In this document: piece after piece, positions 1 through 7,825 of the stretch | Layout: the number at the start of each line of letters is the position of its first letter | Numbering within the stretch: the stretch's first letter is position 1 | NCBI GenBank assembly: GCA_035539015.1 | Contig: DATLJF010000305.1 | Span: forward strand, 1-14,894 | DNA from: Stenotrophomonas_A sp035539015 | GTDB taxonomy: Bacteria > Pseudomonadota > Gammaproteobacteria > Xanthomonadales > Xanthomonadaceae | Direction of reading: 5' to 3' | Length of the DNA: 14,894 nt | Notes under the pieces: generated by a model | What the model saw: the letters and a program-made list of their open reading frames with translations, nothing else | What the model was told of the DNA's origin: nothing | Database searches by the model: none | Translations under genes and position numbers: made by a program

Positions 1-1986
1 GCGGGCACCTACTACTCCGACGGCATCAAGGCCCTGCGCCGCACCGGCAACGCCAAGCGCGACGCCTACATGGCCACCTTGCAGTTCCGCCCGTCCAACT
101 CCTGGACCAGCACGCTCGACGCCTTCCATACCGAGGCCGAGCAGATCGACACCGCCAACCAGTTCGAGGTCAACCTCAGCAACTACAACGGCGGCTACAC
201 CCCGGGCCTGGCCATCAGCAACCTGCAGGTCAACGGCAACGGCAGCATGACCGGCGGCACCGCCAGCGGCGTATATCCGCTGGTGCGCGGCATGTACAAC
301 AAGCGCGAAGACAAGATCGATGTCTACGGCTGGAACAACGAATTCAACTTCGACTCGGGCATCCGCGTCAGTGCCGACCTGAACTACTCCAAGGCCACCC
401 GCAAGGAGCTGAACCTGGAGAACAACACCCAGATGGCACCGATGCCGCAGCTCGATACGGTCGGCCTGACCTATCACAGCAGCGACTTCTCCCAGCTGGT
501 GCCGGGCCGCGACTACTCCGACCCGAGCTCGCTGTTCCTGACCAACACCATCTATGGTTCCGGCTACGGCAAGGTCCCGAGCATTGAAGACCGGCTGAAG
601 GGTGCGCGCCTGCAGGCCAGCTTCCCGATGCCTGAATCCTGGGGCTGGTTCCGCGACCTCGATGTGGGCGTCAACTACGCCGACCGCGAAAAGCACAAGG
701 AACAGCCGGAGGGCAACATCAATCTCGGCGCCCAGGGCGACACCACCATCGCCAGCGACCTGCAGTACAGCCCGGTCAACCTCGGCTTCGCCGGCGTCGG
801 CTTCATTCCGGCCTGGAACGTGCCCGGCGCGGTCGACCGCTACATGAGCTTCGAGCCGGTCGACGACCTGTCCTACCTGGTCTCCAAGGCCTGGACGGTG
901 AACGAGAAGATCACCACCGCCTGGTTGAAGGCCAACCTGGACAGTGACCTCGGCGACAACGTCACCCTGCGCGGCAACATCGGTGTACAGCTGCAGCACG
1001 CCGACCAATCTTCCAACGCCAACTACTGGGACGGCACCCAGCCGGCCGGCAGCGAAGTTCAGCCGTACGAAGCCGGCAAGACCTACAACGACTGGCTGCC
1101 GAGCATGAACCTGGCGTTCGGCTTTGCCCACGACCAGACCCTGCGTTTCGCCCTGGCCAAGCAGGTCGCCCGCCCGCGCGTGGACCAGATGCGCGCTTCG
1201 CTGGAATTCGGCGTCGACACCGCCACCGGCAAGCCCGGCGCCAGCGGCGGCAACCCGCTGCTGGACCCGTGGCGCGCCAACGCCCTGGACATCTCCTACG
1301 AGAAGTACTTCGGCGAGAAGGCCTACGTCGCCGCCGCGTTCTTCTACAAGGACCTGAAGAGCTACATCTACACCCAGAGCATCGACAACTACGACTTCTC
1401 GTCGTTCGTAGCCGACTACGTTCCCCCGCCGGGCGGCGCGCCGGTACAGACCACCGGCACATTCACCGCACCGGAGAACGGCAACGGCGGCAAGCTGCAC
1501 GGCTTCGAGCTGACTGCGTCACTTCCGCTGGACATGCTGTGGTCACCGCTGCAGGGCTTTGGCATCCAGGCCAGCGCCAGCTTCAACGACAGCGACGTCA
1601 AGATCCGCGATCCGGAAAGCGCCTCCAGCGTGGGTGACGGCGACATCAGCCTGCCGGGCCTGTCCGACCGCGTGTACAACTTCACGGCGTACTACGAGAA
1701 CAAGGGTTTCGAAGCACGCGTGAGCCAGCGCCGGCGCTCGGACTTCATCGGCGAGATCGGCAACTTCAACGGCAACCGGACGTTGCGCTACGTGGTCGGT
1801 GAGAACATCACTGATGCGCAGGTGAGCTACAACTTCGGCGATTCTCTGGAGGGGTTGAGCATCCTGTTGCAGGTGAGCAATCTCACCAACTCGCCGTATC
1901 GCACTTATGCGGGTACGAAGGATCGTCCGCTGGAGTACATCGAGTGGGGTCGGACCTACCTGATGGGTGTGACTTACAAGTTCTGA
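1..1986 (+). CDS. TonB-dependent outer-membrane receptor, C-terminal part (5' end outside window)
   Basis: The reading frame is open from base 1, so the gene starts upstream; about 661 residues are visible, ending at TGA 1984-1986. The visible part is beta-barrel: alternating aromatic and polar stretches, many Asn/Gly/Tyr loops, and a C-terminus YLMGVTYKF ending in Phe, the outer-membrane insertion signal expected for the last strand. The N-terminal signal peptide, TonB box and plug domain are not in view. The style matches the large Xanthomonas/Caulobacter TonB receptor family (roughly 900-1000 residues), whose members import oligosaccharides or siderophores using TonB-ExbBD energy. A GH13 alpha-glucosidase lies 1.2 kb downstream on the other strand, so a malto-oligosaccharide or other alpha-glucoside substrate is a reasonable inference, not proven. 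The gene is closed by a strong terminator at 2011-2040. Family call is sure; substrate is open. Confidence 0.92.
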   Translation, partial: AGTYYSDGIKALRRTGNAKRDAYMATLQFRPSNSWTSTLDAFHTEAEQIDTANQFEVNLSNYNGGYTPGLAISNLQVNGNGSMTGGTASGVYPLVRGMYNKREDKIDVYGWNNEFNFDSGIRVSADLNYSKATRKELNLENNTQMAPMPQLDTVGLTYHSSDFSQLVPGRDYSDPSSLFLTNTIYGSGYGKVPSIEDRLKGARLQASFPMPESWGWFRDLDVGVNYADREKHKEQPEGNINLGAQGDTTIASDLQYSPVNLGFAGVGFIPAWNVPGAVDRYMSFEPVDDLSYLVSKAWTVNEKITTAWLKANLDSDLGDNVTLRGNIGVQLQHADQSSNANYWDGTQPAGSEVQPYEAGKTYNDWLPSMNLAFGFAHDQTLRFALAKQVARPRVDQMRASLEFGVDTATGKPGASGGNPLLDPWRANALDISYEKYFGEKAYVAAAFFYKDLKSYIYTQSIDNYDFSSFVADYVPPPGGAPVQTTGTFTAPENGNGGKLHGFELTASLPLDMLWSPLQGFGIQASASFNDSDVKIRDPESASSVGDGDISLPGLSDRVYNFTAYYENKGFEARVSQRRRSDFIGEIGNFNGNRTLRYVVGENITDAQVSYNFGDSLEGLSILLQVSNLTNSPYRTYAGTKDRPLEYIEWGRTYLMGVTYKF

Positions 1987-2010
1987 TCCCCCCCAGGGTG
2001 ATGGAAGTGG

Positions 2011-2040
2011 GCCCGCTGCTTTTGCAGCGGGCTTTTTTTT
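2011..2040 (+). terminator. Intrinsic terminator of the TonB receptor gene
   Basis: A perfect 9-bp stem (2011-2019 GCCCGCTGC pairing with 2024-2032) with a TTTT loop is followed by eight T residues (2033-2040). It begins 25 bases after the receptor stop codon. This is a textbook Rho-independent terminator and separates the receptor from the following plus-strand gene. Confidence 0.93.
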
Positions 2041-2121
2041 GCTTTGTTTTAATCGGCGGCGACGCTTGCACCAGCGCCCTTCGCCGACCACCATGGGGCG
2101 GTCCTCCTCCGGAGCGCCGCC

Positions 2122-3180
2122 ATGCACCGCCGCCGCTTCCTGCAATACAGCAGCCTAGCCGGCCTAGGCGCCTATACAGGCACCCTCCCGGCCCTCGCCG
2201 CAGCCCCCTCGCCCATCGACCACGCGAAAGACTGGGCCTGGCTCATCGGCAACTGGAACGTTCGCCACCGGCGCCTGCGCGAGCGGCTGGTTGGAAACCA
2301 GGACTGGCAGGAATTCCCAGGCAAGAGCGCGTTCTGGCAGACCCTGGGCGGGCTCGGCAACCTGGACGACAACGTGGTCGAACTGCCCGGCGATCCCTAT
2401 CGCGGCATCAGCCTGCGCGCCTACGACCCGGCCACCGACACCTGGGCGATCTGGTGGCTGGACGGTCGCAACCCCACCCATATCGACCCGCCCGTGAAAG
2501 GCCGCTTCCGCGGCGACACCGGCGTATTCATCGGCCACGATACGCTGCGCGACAAACCGATCGTGATGCGCTTTACCTGGCGCGACATCCACAGCGCGCA
2601 GCCGTGGTGGGAACAGGCTTTCTCCGGCGATGAGGGCCGCAGTTGGGAAGTGAATTGGCGCAATTGGTTCACCCGTACCGCGGCGCAACCTTCGCCGCTT
2701 CCGGTGCTGGCCGATGCGCCGCGTGACTGGAACTTCCTCCAGGGCGACTGGCACGCGCGGCACCGGCGGCTGCGCGATCCGTTTGCCGCCAGCGATGACT
2801 GGGAGACCTTCGACGGCACGCTGGCGCTGTGGCCGGTACTCGGGGGGCACGGGGTCGTGGCCCATCTGGCGATGCATCCACACGGCGGCGACGAGTTCGG
2901 CGTGCGTTTGCACACGCACGATGCCAAGACGCGACAATGGCTGCAGTGGCGGCTGGATGGCAGCCAGCCGGGAGAGATCGATGCGGCCTCAATCGGTGCG
3001 CTCAAGGACGGCGCCATCAGCTATGCCGGCGAAGAAGGCGTCGGCGGCAAGCGGTTGCCGGTTCGGACCACCTGGTCGCCGCAATCGGCGAAGGCCGCGC
3101 GGCGCGAGCTTGCCTTCTCGCCAGATGACGGCAAGACCTGGAAGACCTGGTGGACCAGCGACTTCACGCGTACTGGCTGA
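2122..3180 (+). CDS. Tat-exported protein with two copies of one ~150-residue domain, function unknown
   Basis: 352 residues. The N-terminus carries a twin-arginine signal (R3-R4-R5-F6-L7-Q8), a hydrophobic stretch and a likely signal peptidase site near residues 24-28, so it should be exported folded to the periplasm. The rest is an internal tandem duplication: residues 37-186 and 202-351 align with an offset of 165. Both copies open with DW..L.G.W..RHRRLR and then a DW..F.G segment, and both close with a Trp-rich FTRT motif. The pattern (L.G.W near the start, YD..T..W mid-domain) resembles DUF1579-like, lipocalin-fold proteins, but I do not recognise a named family and no catalytic residues are evident. 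The start is supported by GGAG at 2111-2114, seven bases before the ATG. The stop is 20 bases from the convergent glucosidase stop. Confidence 0.85.
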   Translation: MHRRRFLQYSSLAGLGAYTGTLPALAAAPSPIDHAKDWAWLIGNWNVRHRRLRERLVGNQDWQEFPGKSAFWQTLGGLGNLDDNVVELPGDPYRGISLRAYDPATDTWAIWWLDGRNPTHIDPPVKGRFRGDTGVFIGHDTLRDKPIVMRFTWRDIHSAQPWWEQAFSGDEGRSWEVNWRNWFTRTAAQPSPLPVLADAPRDWNFLQGDWHARHRRLRDPFAASDDWETFDGTLALWPVLGGHGVVAHLAMHPHGGDEFGVRLHTHDAKTRQWLQWRLDGSQPGEIDAASIGALKDGAISYAGEEGVGGKRLPVRTTWSPQSAKAARRELAFSPDDGKTWKTWWTSDFTRTG

Positions 3181-3200
3181 TCACCGCCGCGCTCGCGCGC

Positions 3201-4814
3201 TTAGGCCCGCCGGGCGCAGTACATCGCATGGCCGGGTAGCTGGATCTCCTGGCCCTGGGCACTTCCCGCATCCGGGCCCGGCACGTTTACTGCCTGCCAC
3301 GTGCCCGGCGGCAGGGTCGCCACGGCGGGCTCTGCCGAAAGATTGAACGCCAGCAGCATCACCTCGCCGCCCAGCCGCCGCTCGAACAGCAGCACCGGCT
3401 CGGCCGTCTCATGGAAATGGATGTCGCCCCCCACCAATACCGGCTCGGTTCGGCGCCAGCCCAGGAACTGCCGGAACGCGTTGAGCACCGAGCCCGGTTC
3501 ATGCGTCTGCACCGCCACCGCTTGCGCGCGGTGTTCGGCGGGAATCGGCAGCCACGGCGTGGCGGCACTGAAGCCGGCGTGCTGGCCATCGGTCCACGGC
3601 AGCGGCGTGCGGCAACCGTCGCGGCCCTTGAAGTTCGGCCAGAACGTAATGCCGTATGGATCCTGCAAGGCCTCGAACGGCACCTCGGCCTCGCCCAGGC
3701 CAAGCTCTTCGCCCTGGTACAGGCAGATCGAGCCACGCAGCGTGCACAGCATCGCCACCAGCAAGCGGGCCAGGCGCGGATTGGCCGGGTGCCCGCCCCA
3801 GCGCGTCACCGCGCGCTCGACGTCGTGATTGGAGATCGCCCAGCACGGCCAGCCTTCGGTCATCGCCGCTTCCAACCGGGCCACGGTAGTGCGGATGTAG
3901 GCCGCGCTGAAATCCTCCACCAGCAGCTCGAAGCTGTAGCCCATGTGCAGGCGGCCGTCGCGGGTGTATTCGGCGGTGGTGGCCAGCGAATCTTCCGAGG
4001 AGATCTCGCCCAGGCTCACCGCGCCGGGGTACTGGTCGAGCAAGGCGCGCAAGCGCTCCAGGAACGGGAGATTTTCCGGCTGGGTGTTGTTGTAGTAGTG
4101 GTACTGGTAGGCGTAGGGATTGTCCGGGCTGAAGCCGCGACCCACGCGCTGGTCGGCCGGCTTGGGCGGGTTGTCGCGCAGCTGTGCGTCGTGGAAGCAG
4201 AAGTTGATCGCGTCCAGGCGGAAACCGTCGACGCCGCGGTCGAGCCAGAAGCGCACGTTGTCCAGCGTCGCCTGCTGCACGTCCGGATGATGGAAATTCA
4301 GGTCGGGCTGGCTGGCCAGGAAGTTGTGCAGGAAGTACTGCTCGCGCCGCGGCTCCCATTGCCAGGCGACCCCGCCGAACAGCGACATCCAGTTGTTCGG
4401 CGCGGTGCCGTCCTCGCGCGGGTCGGCCCAGACATACCAATCGGCCTTGGCGTTGTCGCGGCTCTGGCGGCTCTCGCGGAACCAGGCGTGCTCGATCGAG
4501 GTGTGGCTCAGTACCTGGTCGATCATCACCTTCAGCCCCAGCGCATGCGCCTTGGCCAGCAGGTGGTCGAAATCTTCAAGCGTGCCAAACAACGGATCGA
4601 CATCGCGGTAGTCGGCAATGTCATAGCCGAAATCAGCCATCGGCGATTTGAAGAACGGCGAAATCCAGATTGCGTCCACGCCCAGCGACGCCACGTAGTC
4701 CAGGCGCTCGATGATCCCGGGCAGATCGCCCACGCCATCACCGTTCGCATCCAGAAAGCTGCGCGGATAAATCTGATAGATGACGGCACCCCGCCACCAT
4801 GGCATCTGCGACAT
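3201..4814 (-). CDS. aglA: Alpha-glucosidase, glycoside hydrolase family 13
   Basis: 537 residues; hydrolyses terminal alpha-linked glucose from maltose or short alpha-glucosides, probably in the cytoplasm since no signal peptide is seen. The GH13 (beta/alpha)8 barrel begins at WWRGAVIYQIYPRSF, followed by a calcium-loop-like DANGDGVGD (22-30). Conserved region I is DQVLSHTS (99-106), region II GFRLDAINF with nucleophile D201, region III SLGEISS with acid/base E270, and region IV SNHD with D331. The DQVLSHTS form, with Ser in place of the usual Asn, fits the GH13_23 alpha-glucosidases of Xanthomonas and Halomonas as I recall them. ATG 4814 is chosen over an in-frame start at 4862 because GGAGG (4827-4823) lies eight bases upstream and the family begins there. 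The nearby TonB receptor suggests a joint role in alpha-glucoside use. Strict substrate (maltose, sucrose, isomaltose) is undetermined. Confidence 0.92.
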   Translation of the reverse strand: MSQMPWWRGAVIYQIYPRSFLDANGDGVGDLPGIIERLDYVASLGVDAIWISPFFKSPMADFGYDIADYRDVDPLFGTLEDFDHLLAKAHALGLKVMIDQVLSHTSIEHAWFRESRQSRDNAKADWYVWADPREDGTAPNNWMSLFGGVAWQWEPRREQYFLHNFLASQPDLNFHHPDVQQATLDNVRFWLDRGVDGFRLDAINFCFHDAQLRDNPPKPADQRVGRGFSPDNPYAYQYHYYNNTQPENLPFLERLRALLDQYPGAVSLGEISSEDSLATTAEYTRDGRLHMGYSFELLVEDFSAAYIRTTVARLEAAMTEGWPCWAISNHDVERAVTRWGGHPANPRLARLLVAMLCTLRGSICLYQGEELGLGEAEVPFEALQDPYGITFWPNFKGRDGCRTPLPWTDGQHAGFSAATPWLPIPAEHRAQAVAVQTHEPGSVLNAFRQFLGWRRTEPVLVGGDIHFHETAEPVLLFERRLGGEVMLLAFNLSAEPAVATLPPGTWQAVNVPGPDAGSAQGQEIQLPGHAMYCARRA

Positions 4815-4837
4815 CGAGCCCCCCTCCGGGCTTGCGC

Positions 4838-4858
4838 AGCCCCGGCGAAAACGGGGCT
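4838..4858. other. 7-bp inverted repeat in the leader of the alpha-glucosidase gene
   Basis: AGCCCCG (4838-4844) pairs with CGGGGCT (4852-4858) around a 7-base loop. It lies 24 bases upstream of the glucosidase ATG and has no T-tract, so it is not a terminator. It could be a leader hairpin or an operator half-site pair; no function can be assigned. Confidence 0.4.
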
Positions 4859-4950
4859 CCAACGAACCCGGTTAGCTTAGCGTCGCACCTCAGGAGCCGG
4901 GCTGGTCTGCATACGTATTCAAGCCGTGCGTGGCGGCTGCGGGCCGTGGC

Positions 4951-5361
4951 TCACATTGCTGCATTGGGAGGCACGGCGATGACGGTAACGCCGTCGATCA
5001 GCGCCAGCGGCTTGCCTTGGCCATCGGCGATGACCGTCGCTGCGGGCACATCGTCGGCGCGACCGGGGCAGCCGACCAGCACCTGGGTGTGGTCGAGGAA
5101 ATCGGCGACCGCCGGCGACTCGCCCAGGCGCCGGCAGGGATCGCCGGGATTTGGATAGCCCTCGCCAAAGGGCTGGAGCGAGGCGGGCCAGGTGAAGTTC
5201 GGCGCAGTGGGGTTGGGCGTGGCGGTGCTCACGGCAGGCTGCGCGGGCTCGGCGTTGGCAGCAGCCCCGGCCTGGGGCGCGGCCTCGCGCTCGCAGGCGC
5301 TCAGCGCCAGCAGAACGGCCAACGCCAGCAGCGCTGGGGGTGCGATGCGGAGGGTCGACAT
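4951..5361 (-). CDS. Small outer-membrane-type lipoprotein, function unknown
   Basis: 136 residues. The N-terminus MSTLRIAPPA is followed by a Leu/Ala core and the lipobox LSAC, predicting lipidation at C23; Glu at +2 does not match the Asp retention signal, so outer-membrane sorting is expected. Residues 24-60 are an Ala/Pro-rich tether. The folded part (about 60-136) has two cysteines in GDPC and LVGC, which could form a disulfide, and ends in a Val/Ile-rich beta-like segment. ATG 5361 is chosen because it places the signal peptide correctly and has GGAG at 5371-5368, six bases upstream; a longer in-frame start at 5442 would bury the lipobox. It lies upstream of the glucosidase on the same strand, 136 bases away, and is divergent from the small gene at 5535. 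I do not recognise a named family. Confidence 0.85.
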   Translation of the reverse strand: MSTLRIAPPALLALAVLLALSACEREAAPQAGAAANAEPAQPAVSTATPNPTAPNFTWPASLQPFGEGYPNPGDPCRRLGESPAVADFLDHTQVLVGCPGRADDVPAATVIADGQGKPLALIDGVTVIAVPPNAAM

Positions 5362-5534
5362 GAAAGGCTCCACGGCTATAGCGACGCGCAAGGCAATAGC
5401 ATGCCGGCGGCGCAGGACGAGTGAAACCCCGCGTAGCCCCACGGCGCCTGCCGCACGCGACCTTCACCCGAAGCACGCATCGCGTTACGGTCCGCGCGTT
5501 AGCGTGATGCCCCTCGCCTGCAGGAGCCTGATCA

Positions 5535-5714
5535 ATGAGCCATTCCAGAATGCCACCGCCCGCCTCGGCACCGCATACCGACGAACGCGACCTGTCGCCG
5601 CTGCCGCCCAAAGGCGGCCTCAACGAGGAGATCGGCGAGCTCGACGGCGATGTCGATGACGACGACGACAGCGGCCTGCCCGGCAAGGTTGGCGGCGGTC
5701 TGGCCGGCGGATAA
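5535..5714 (+). CDS. 59-residue acidic small protein, function unknown
   Basis: A short ORF that length cut-offs would miss. It starts at ATG 5535 with a strong AGGAG (5522-5526) eight bases upstream and ends at TAA 5712-5714. The protein is Pro/His-containing at the N-terminus, then SPLPPKGGLNEEIGEL, a run of aspartates (VDDDDD near residue 44) and a Gly-rich tail KVGGGLAGG. No signal peptide or membrane segment is evident, so a cytoplasmic, largely disordered protein is likely. The ribosome binding site, a stop immediately after the Gly-rich tail and the biased non-random composition support a real gene. It is divergent from the lipoprotein gene (173 bases between starts). No family recognised; the aspartate run could bind metal or mimic nucleic acid, but that is speculation. 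Confidence 0.7.
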   Translation: MSHSRMPPPASAPHTDERDLSPLPPKGGLNEEIGELDGDVDDDDDSGLPGKVGGGLAGG

Positions 5715-5774
5715 GGTCACCGCGAGCCCAGGGTTGGCCGCCTCCACGCAACCGGGTAAGGTCAGCCCATCCGA

Positions 5775-5790
5775 GCCGGCCGCCGCCGGC
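5775..5790. other. GC-rich 6-bp inverted repeat ahead of the NTF2-like gene
   Basis: GCCGGC (5775-5780) and GCCGGC (5785-5790) surround a 4-base loop, 19 bases before the ATG at 5810 and 60 bases after the stop of the small acidic gene. There is no T-run. It might pause or end transcription of the small gene or sit in the leader of the next gene; significance is weak in such GC-rich DNA. Confidence 0.3.
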
Positions 5791-5809
5791 CGCAAGCGCG
5801 AGTCCCACC

Positions 5810-6700
5810 ATGAAGTGGCTCCTGTACGGCTTGTTGGTATTTCCGGGTCTGGCCTCGGCCGAAGACGTAGCGAAGCGACTTGAACGTGCCAACGCCGGCG
5901 TGGGAGCAGCATGGCGCGCGGGCGACGCCGGGGCATTGACGGCGCACTACGCCGCCGACGCGGTGCTGATGCCGGAGCACAGCGCAGTGCGTCGCGGCGA
6001 TGACGAGGTGGGCAGCTATTACGCCGCCCTCTTCGACGCATTGCAGGTCCAGGCGTACCGTCGCACCTCGCACGATGTCGTTGTCTACGGCGACCACGCA
6101 GTGCAGACCGGCAACTATGAACTGGCGTTCGCTGCTGATGGCGGCGCGCGCACTGAGTTCAAAGGCAAGTTCATGGCGCTATGGGACCTGCGCCAAGCCG
6201 ATCCAAAGCTGGTGTGTGAACTCTGGGGCACGGACGCGCCGTTCGAACGTGCGAAGTGGCCGGAGATTGCCGCACCGCCGGACGCTGGCTCGCGCGCGCC
6301 GGTTCGCGATGCGAAATTGTTCAGCGAAGTCACCGCTCGCAACGCACTCATTGGCAAGTTGGTCACCGAACGCCGCGGCGCCGAGCATGCGGAACTGTTC
6401 CTTGCCGACGCCATCTACCTCACCTATTACACGCCGATGCTCGTGGGCATCGAGCAGATCCGCGAATACTTCATTGGCCATGAGCGGCCCGGCGAGGTGG
6501 CGATCGATTCGCTCGACCTGAGTAGCGGAAACCTGCATCGGCTCCAGGGCGACGATGTCGTGCTGGAGGAAGGTTTCTATCGCGTTGCCTGGCGCGCGGG
6601 TGGCGACCAGGGCGTGGTGAAAGGCAAGAGTCTGAATCTTTGGAAGCGGGATGAGTCAGGCGTGTTGCGGTTGTTTCGGCAGGCGGTGAATCATGATTGA
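5810..6700 (+). CDS. Secreted protein with two NTF2/SnoaL-like (DUF4440-type) domains
   Basis: 296 residues with a Sec signal peptide (hydrophobic LLYGLLVFPGL, cleavage expected after A15-S16-A17). The first domain, about 19-150, shows the NTF2-like pattern: an N-terminal helix with W35..GD..AL..HYA.DAVLMPEHS, then R..G...V..YY, a GNYEL strand, and FKGKF.ALWDL. The second domain, about 170-292, repeats the theme with ELFLADAIYLTYYTPMLVGIEQIREYF, EEGFYRVAWR and VKGKSLNLWKR. These cone-shaped folds bind small molecules or act as enzymes or scaffolds; no catalytic set can be assigned here. The ribosome binding site is weak (GAG at 5800-5802). The stop lies 11 bases from the convergent Sel1 gene. 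The start is supported by the signal peptide position. Confidence 0.83.
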   Translation: MKWLLYGLLVFPGLASAEDVAKRLERANAGVGAAWRAGDAGALTAHYAADAVLMPEHSAVRRGDDEVGSYYAALFDALQVQAYRRTSHDVVVYGDHAVQTGNYELAFAADGGARTEFKGKFMALWDLRQADPKLVCELWGTDAPFERAKWPEIAAPPDAGSRAPVRDAKLFSEVTARNALIGKLVTERRGAEHAELFLADAIYLTYYTPMLVGIEQIREYFIGHERPGEVAIDSLDLSSGNLHRLQGDDVVLEEGFYRVAWRAGGDQGVVKGKSLNLWKRDESGVLRLFRQAVNHD

Positions 6701-6711
6701 GGAAGACGACC

Positions 6712-7596
6712 TCACCGATTCTCGCTAGCGATCCGGCTCACCACCTGCTTGCTACGTAGCCGAGCATCGCGCGCTTGCTCCGCGCTCAGCTCCGACGCGT
6801 AGGTCGCCAGTAATTCGTTCCAAGCAACCTGTGGCGCAACCTGAGCGGCCGCCAGGTAATACGCATAAGCCTGGACAGGATCGGGCTTGACGATGACCCC
6901 GTACTCATTCGCGTGCGCCAGGCCCAGCAGCGCGTCCACGCTGCCAAAGGACGCGGCACGGTCGAGGTAGTGCATGGCATTGCGCTTCCATTCGATGACC
7001 CGCTCGGGCTCGCGGATGAAATTGGCGCGGTTGCCGATGATCGATTCTGTGTCGATTGCGTACATCAACATCGCTTCGACCGAGCCCTGCTCTGCCGCCC
7101 GCTCCAGCCAGCGCCCGCTCATGAGGCTCGAATCGGTGAGCAGTGACGCGCACTCCTCAAGGCGTCTTTCAATCCTGACCAGTGCACCTAGATCTGGTGA
7201 CGCCGGCCGCATCGCATCCAGGTTCTGGAGCTCGGCTGGAGAGCCGGCAGCCTTGCAATCGAGCACGGCAAGATAGATTTCGTAGGTGGCCACCGCATCG
7301 CCCCTCTGCGACGCCGGGGCCCGAGAAAGCACGAACTCCCTCGCGCCTCCCGGCGCGCGAACAGGGTCGGTGCGGACAAGCTGGAAGGTCTTGTCGCCGA
7401 GCTTGTGCACCACGCGGGGATCGACCTGCGGAGCGCTCGACTTTCCTCGCACGGGCCGCGCGGTGACCACGCCAGGGCCGGCAGACGCCATCAACAGTTC
7501 GGGTTGCGGGCGAGGTGGCGCGTGCCCGAGTGCCGCAACGCCCAATGCGAGCAAAGTCGCCCCGAGCAATCCCAACGCATACTTCCTTGGTTCCAT
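6712..7596 (-). CDS. Membrane-anchored Sel1-repeat-type protein
   Basis: 294 residues. Residues 7-24 form a hydrophobic segment (LGLLGATLLALGVAALG) after positive charges, fitting an uncleaved signal anchor or signal peptide, so the bulk should be periplasmic. A Pro/Ala-rich linker and a basic region follow. The C-terminal half carries Sel1/TPR-like helical repeats: GRWLERAAEQGSVEAMLMYA (161-180), YLDRAASFGSVDALLGLAHA (210-229) and AYAYYLAAAQVA (243-254). Such repeats bind partner proteins, often in envelope signalling; the partner is unknown. ATG 7596 is preferred because GGAG (7611-7608) lies 11 bases upstream; a GTG at 7608 overlaps that GGAG. The gene converges with the NTF2-like gene. 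No named family is recognised beyond the repeats. Confidence 0.82.
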   Translation of the reverse strand: MEPRKYALGLLGATLLALGVAALGHAPPRPQPELLMASAGPGVVTARPVRGKSSAPQVDPRVVHKLGDKTFQLVRTDPVRAPGGAREFVLSRAPASQRGDAVATYEIYLAVLDCKAAGSPAELQNLDAMRPASPDLGALVRIERRLEECASLLTDSSLMSGRWLERAAEQGSVEAMLMYAIDTESIIGNRANFIREPERVIEWKRNAMHYLDRAASFGSVDALLGLAHANEYGVIVKPDPVQAYAYYLAAAQVAPQVAWNELLATYASELSAEQARDARLRSKQVVSRIASENR

Positions 7597-7608
7597 CGCT
7601 GGCGACAC

Positions 7609-7770
7609 TCCGTGAGCAGTGCAGCCACGCTATGCCGCTGGAGGCGCCGCAGCGATCGCGAAAATGCATGACCTGACGGTCCGCGCGATTGTTCTCACGA
7701 CTCAATACCGCGCTGTGCGCGTCACCAAGGCGTAGCCTGAGTGGCCCTGCCCTTTCCCATCCCCGAAACG
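7609..7770. other. Intergenic stretch between the Sel1 gene and the tRNA-Val terminator
   Basis: About 160 bases without a supported gene. It must contain the promoter of the Sel1 gene, but I could not pick out a convincing -35/-10 pair. Confidence 0.5.
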
Positions 7771-7796
7771 AAAAAAACCGACCCTGGGGTCGGCTT
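7771..7796 (-). terminator. Intrinsic terminator of tRNA-Val
   Basis: On the minus strand CCGACC and GGTCGG (7793-7788 and 7783-7778) pair around a 4-base loop, extended by weaker pairs, and are followed by a run of seven T residues (7777-7771). It lies about 30 bases past the tRNA 3' end. Confidence 0.88.
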
Positions 7797-7825
7797 TCGG
7801 TCACCTGGTGCACTGGGCATCCAAG

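Noticed and set aside
1944..2633. 229-codon plus-strand ORF overlapping the TonB receptor end
   Set aside because: It runs through the terminator and out of frame through the Tat protein gene; Arg/Pro-rich product without motifs.
4109..4130. Ser instead of Asn in GH13 region I (DQVLSHTS) as a possible defect
   Set aside because: The residue is typical of this alpha-glucosidase subfamily as I recall it, and D201, E270 and D331 are intact, so no loss of activity is implied.
3411..4880. Long plus-strand ORF (489 codons) opposite the alpha-glucosidase
   Set aside because: It is the antisense shadow of a GH13 gene with all catalytic motifs; its product is low-complexity (Val, Arg, Ala runs) with no domain.
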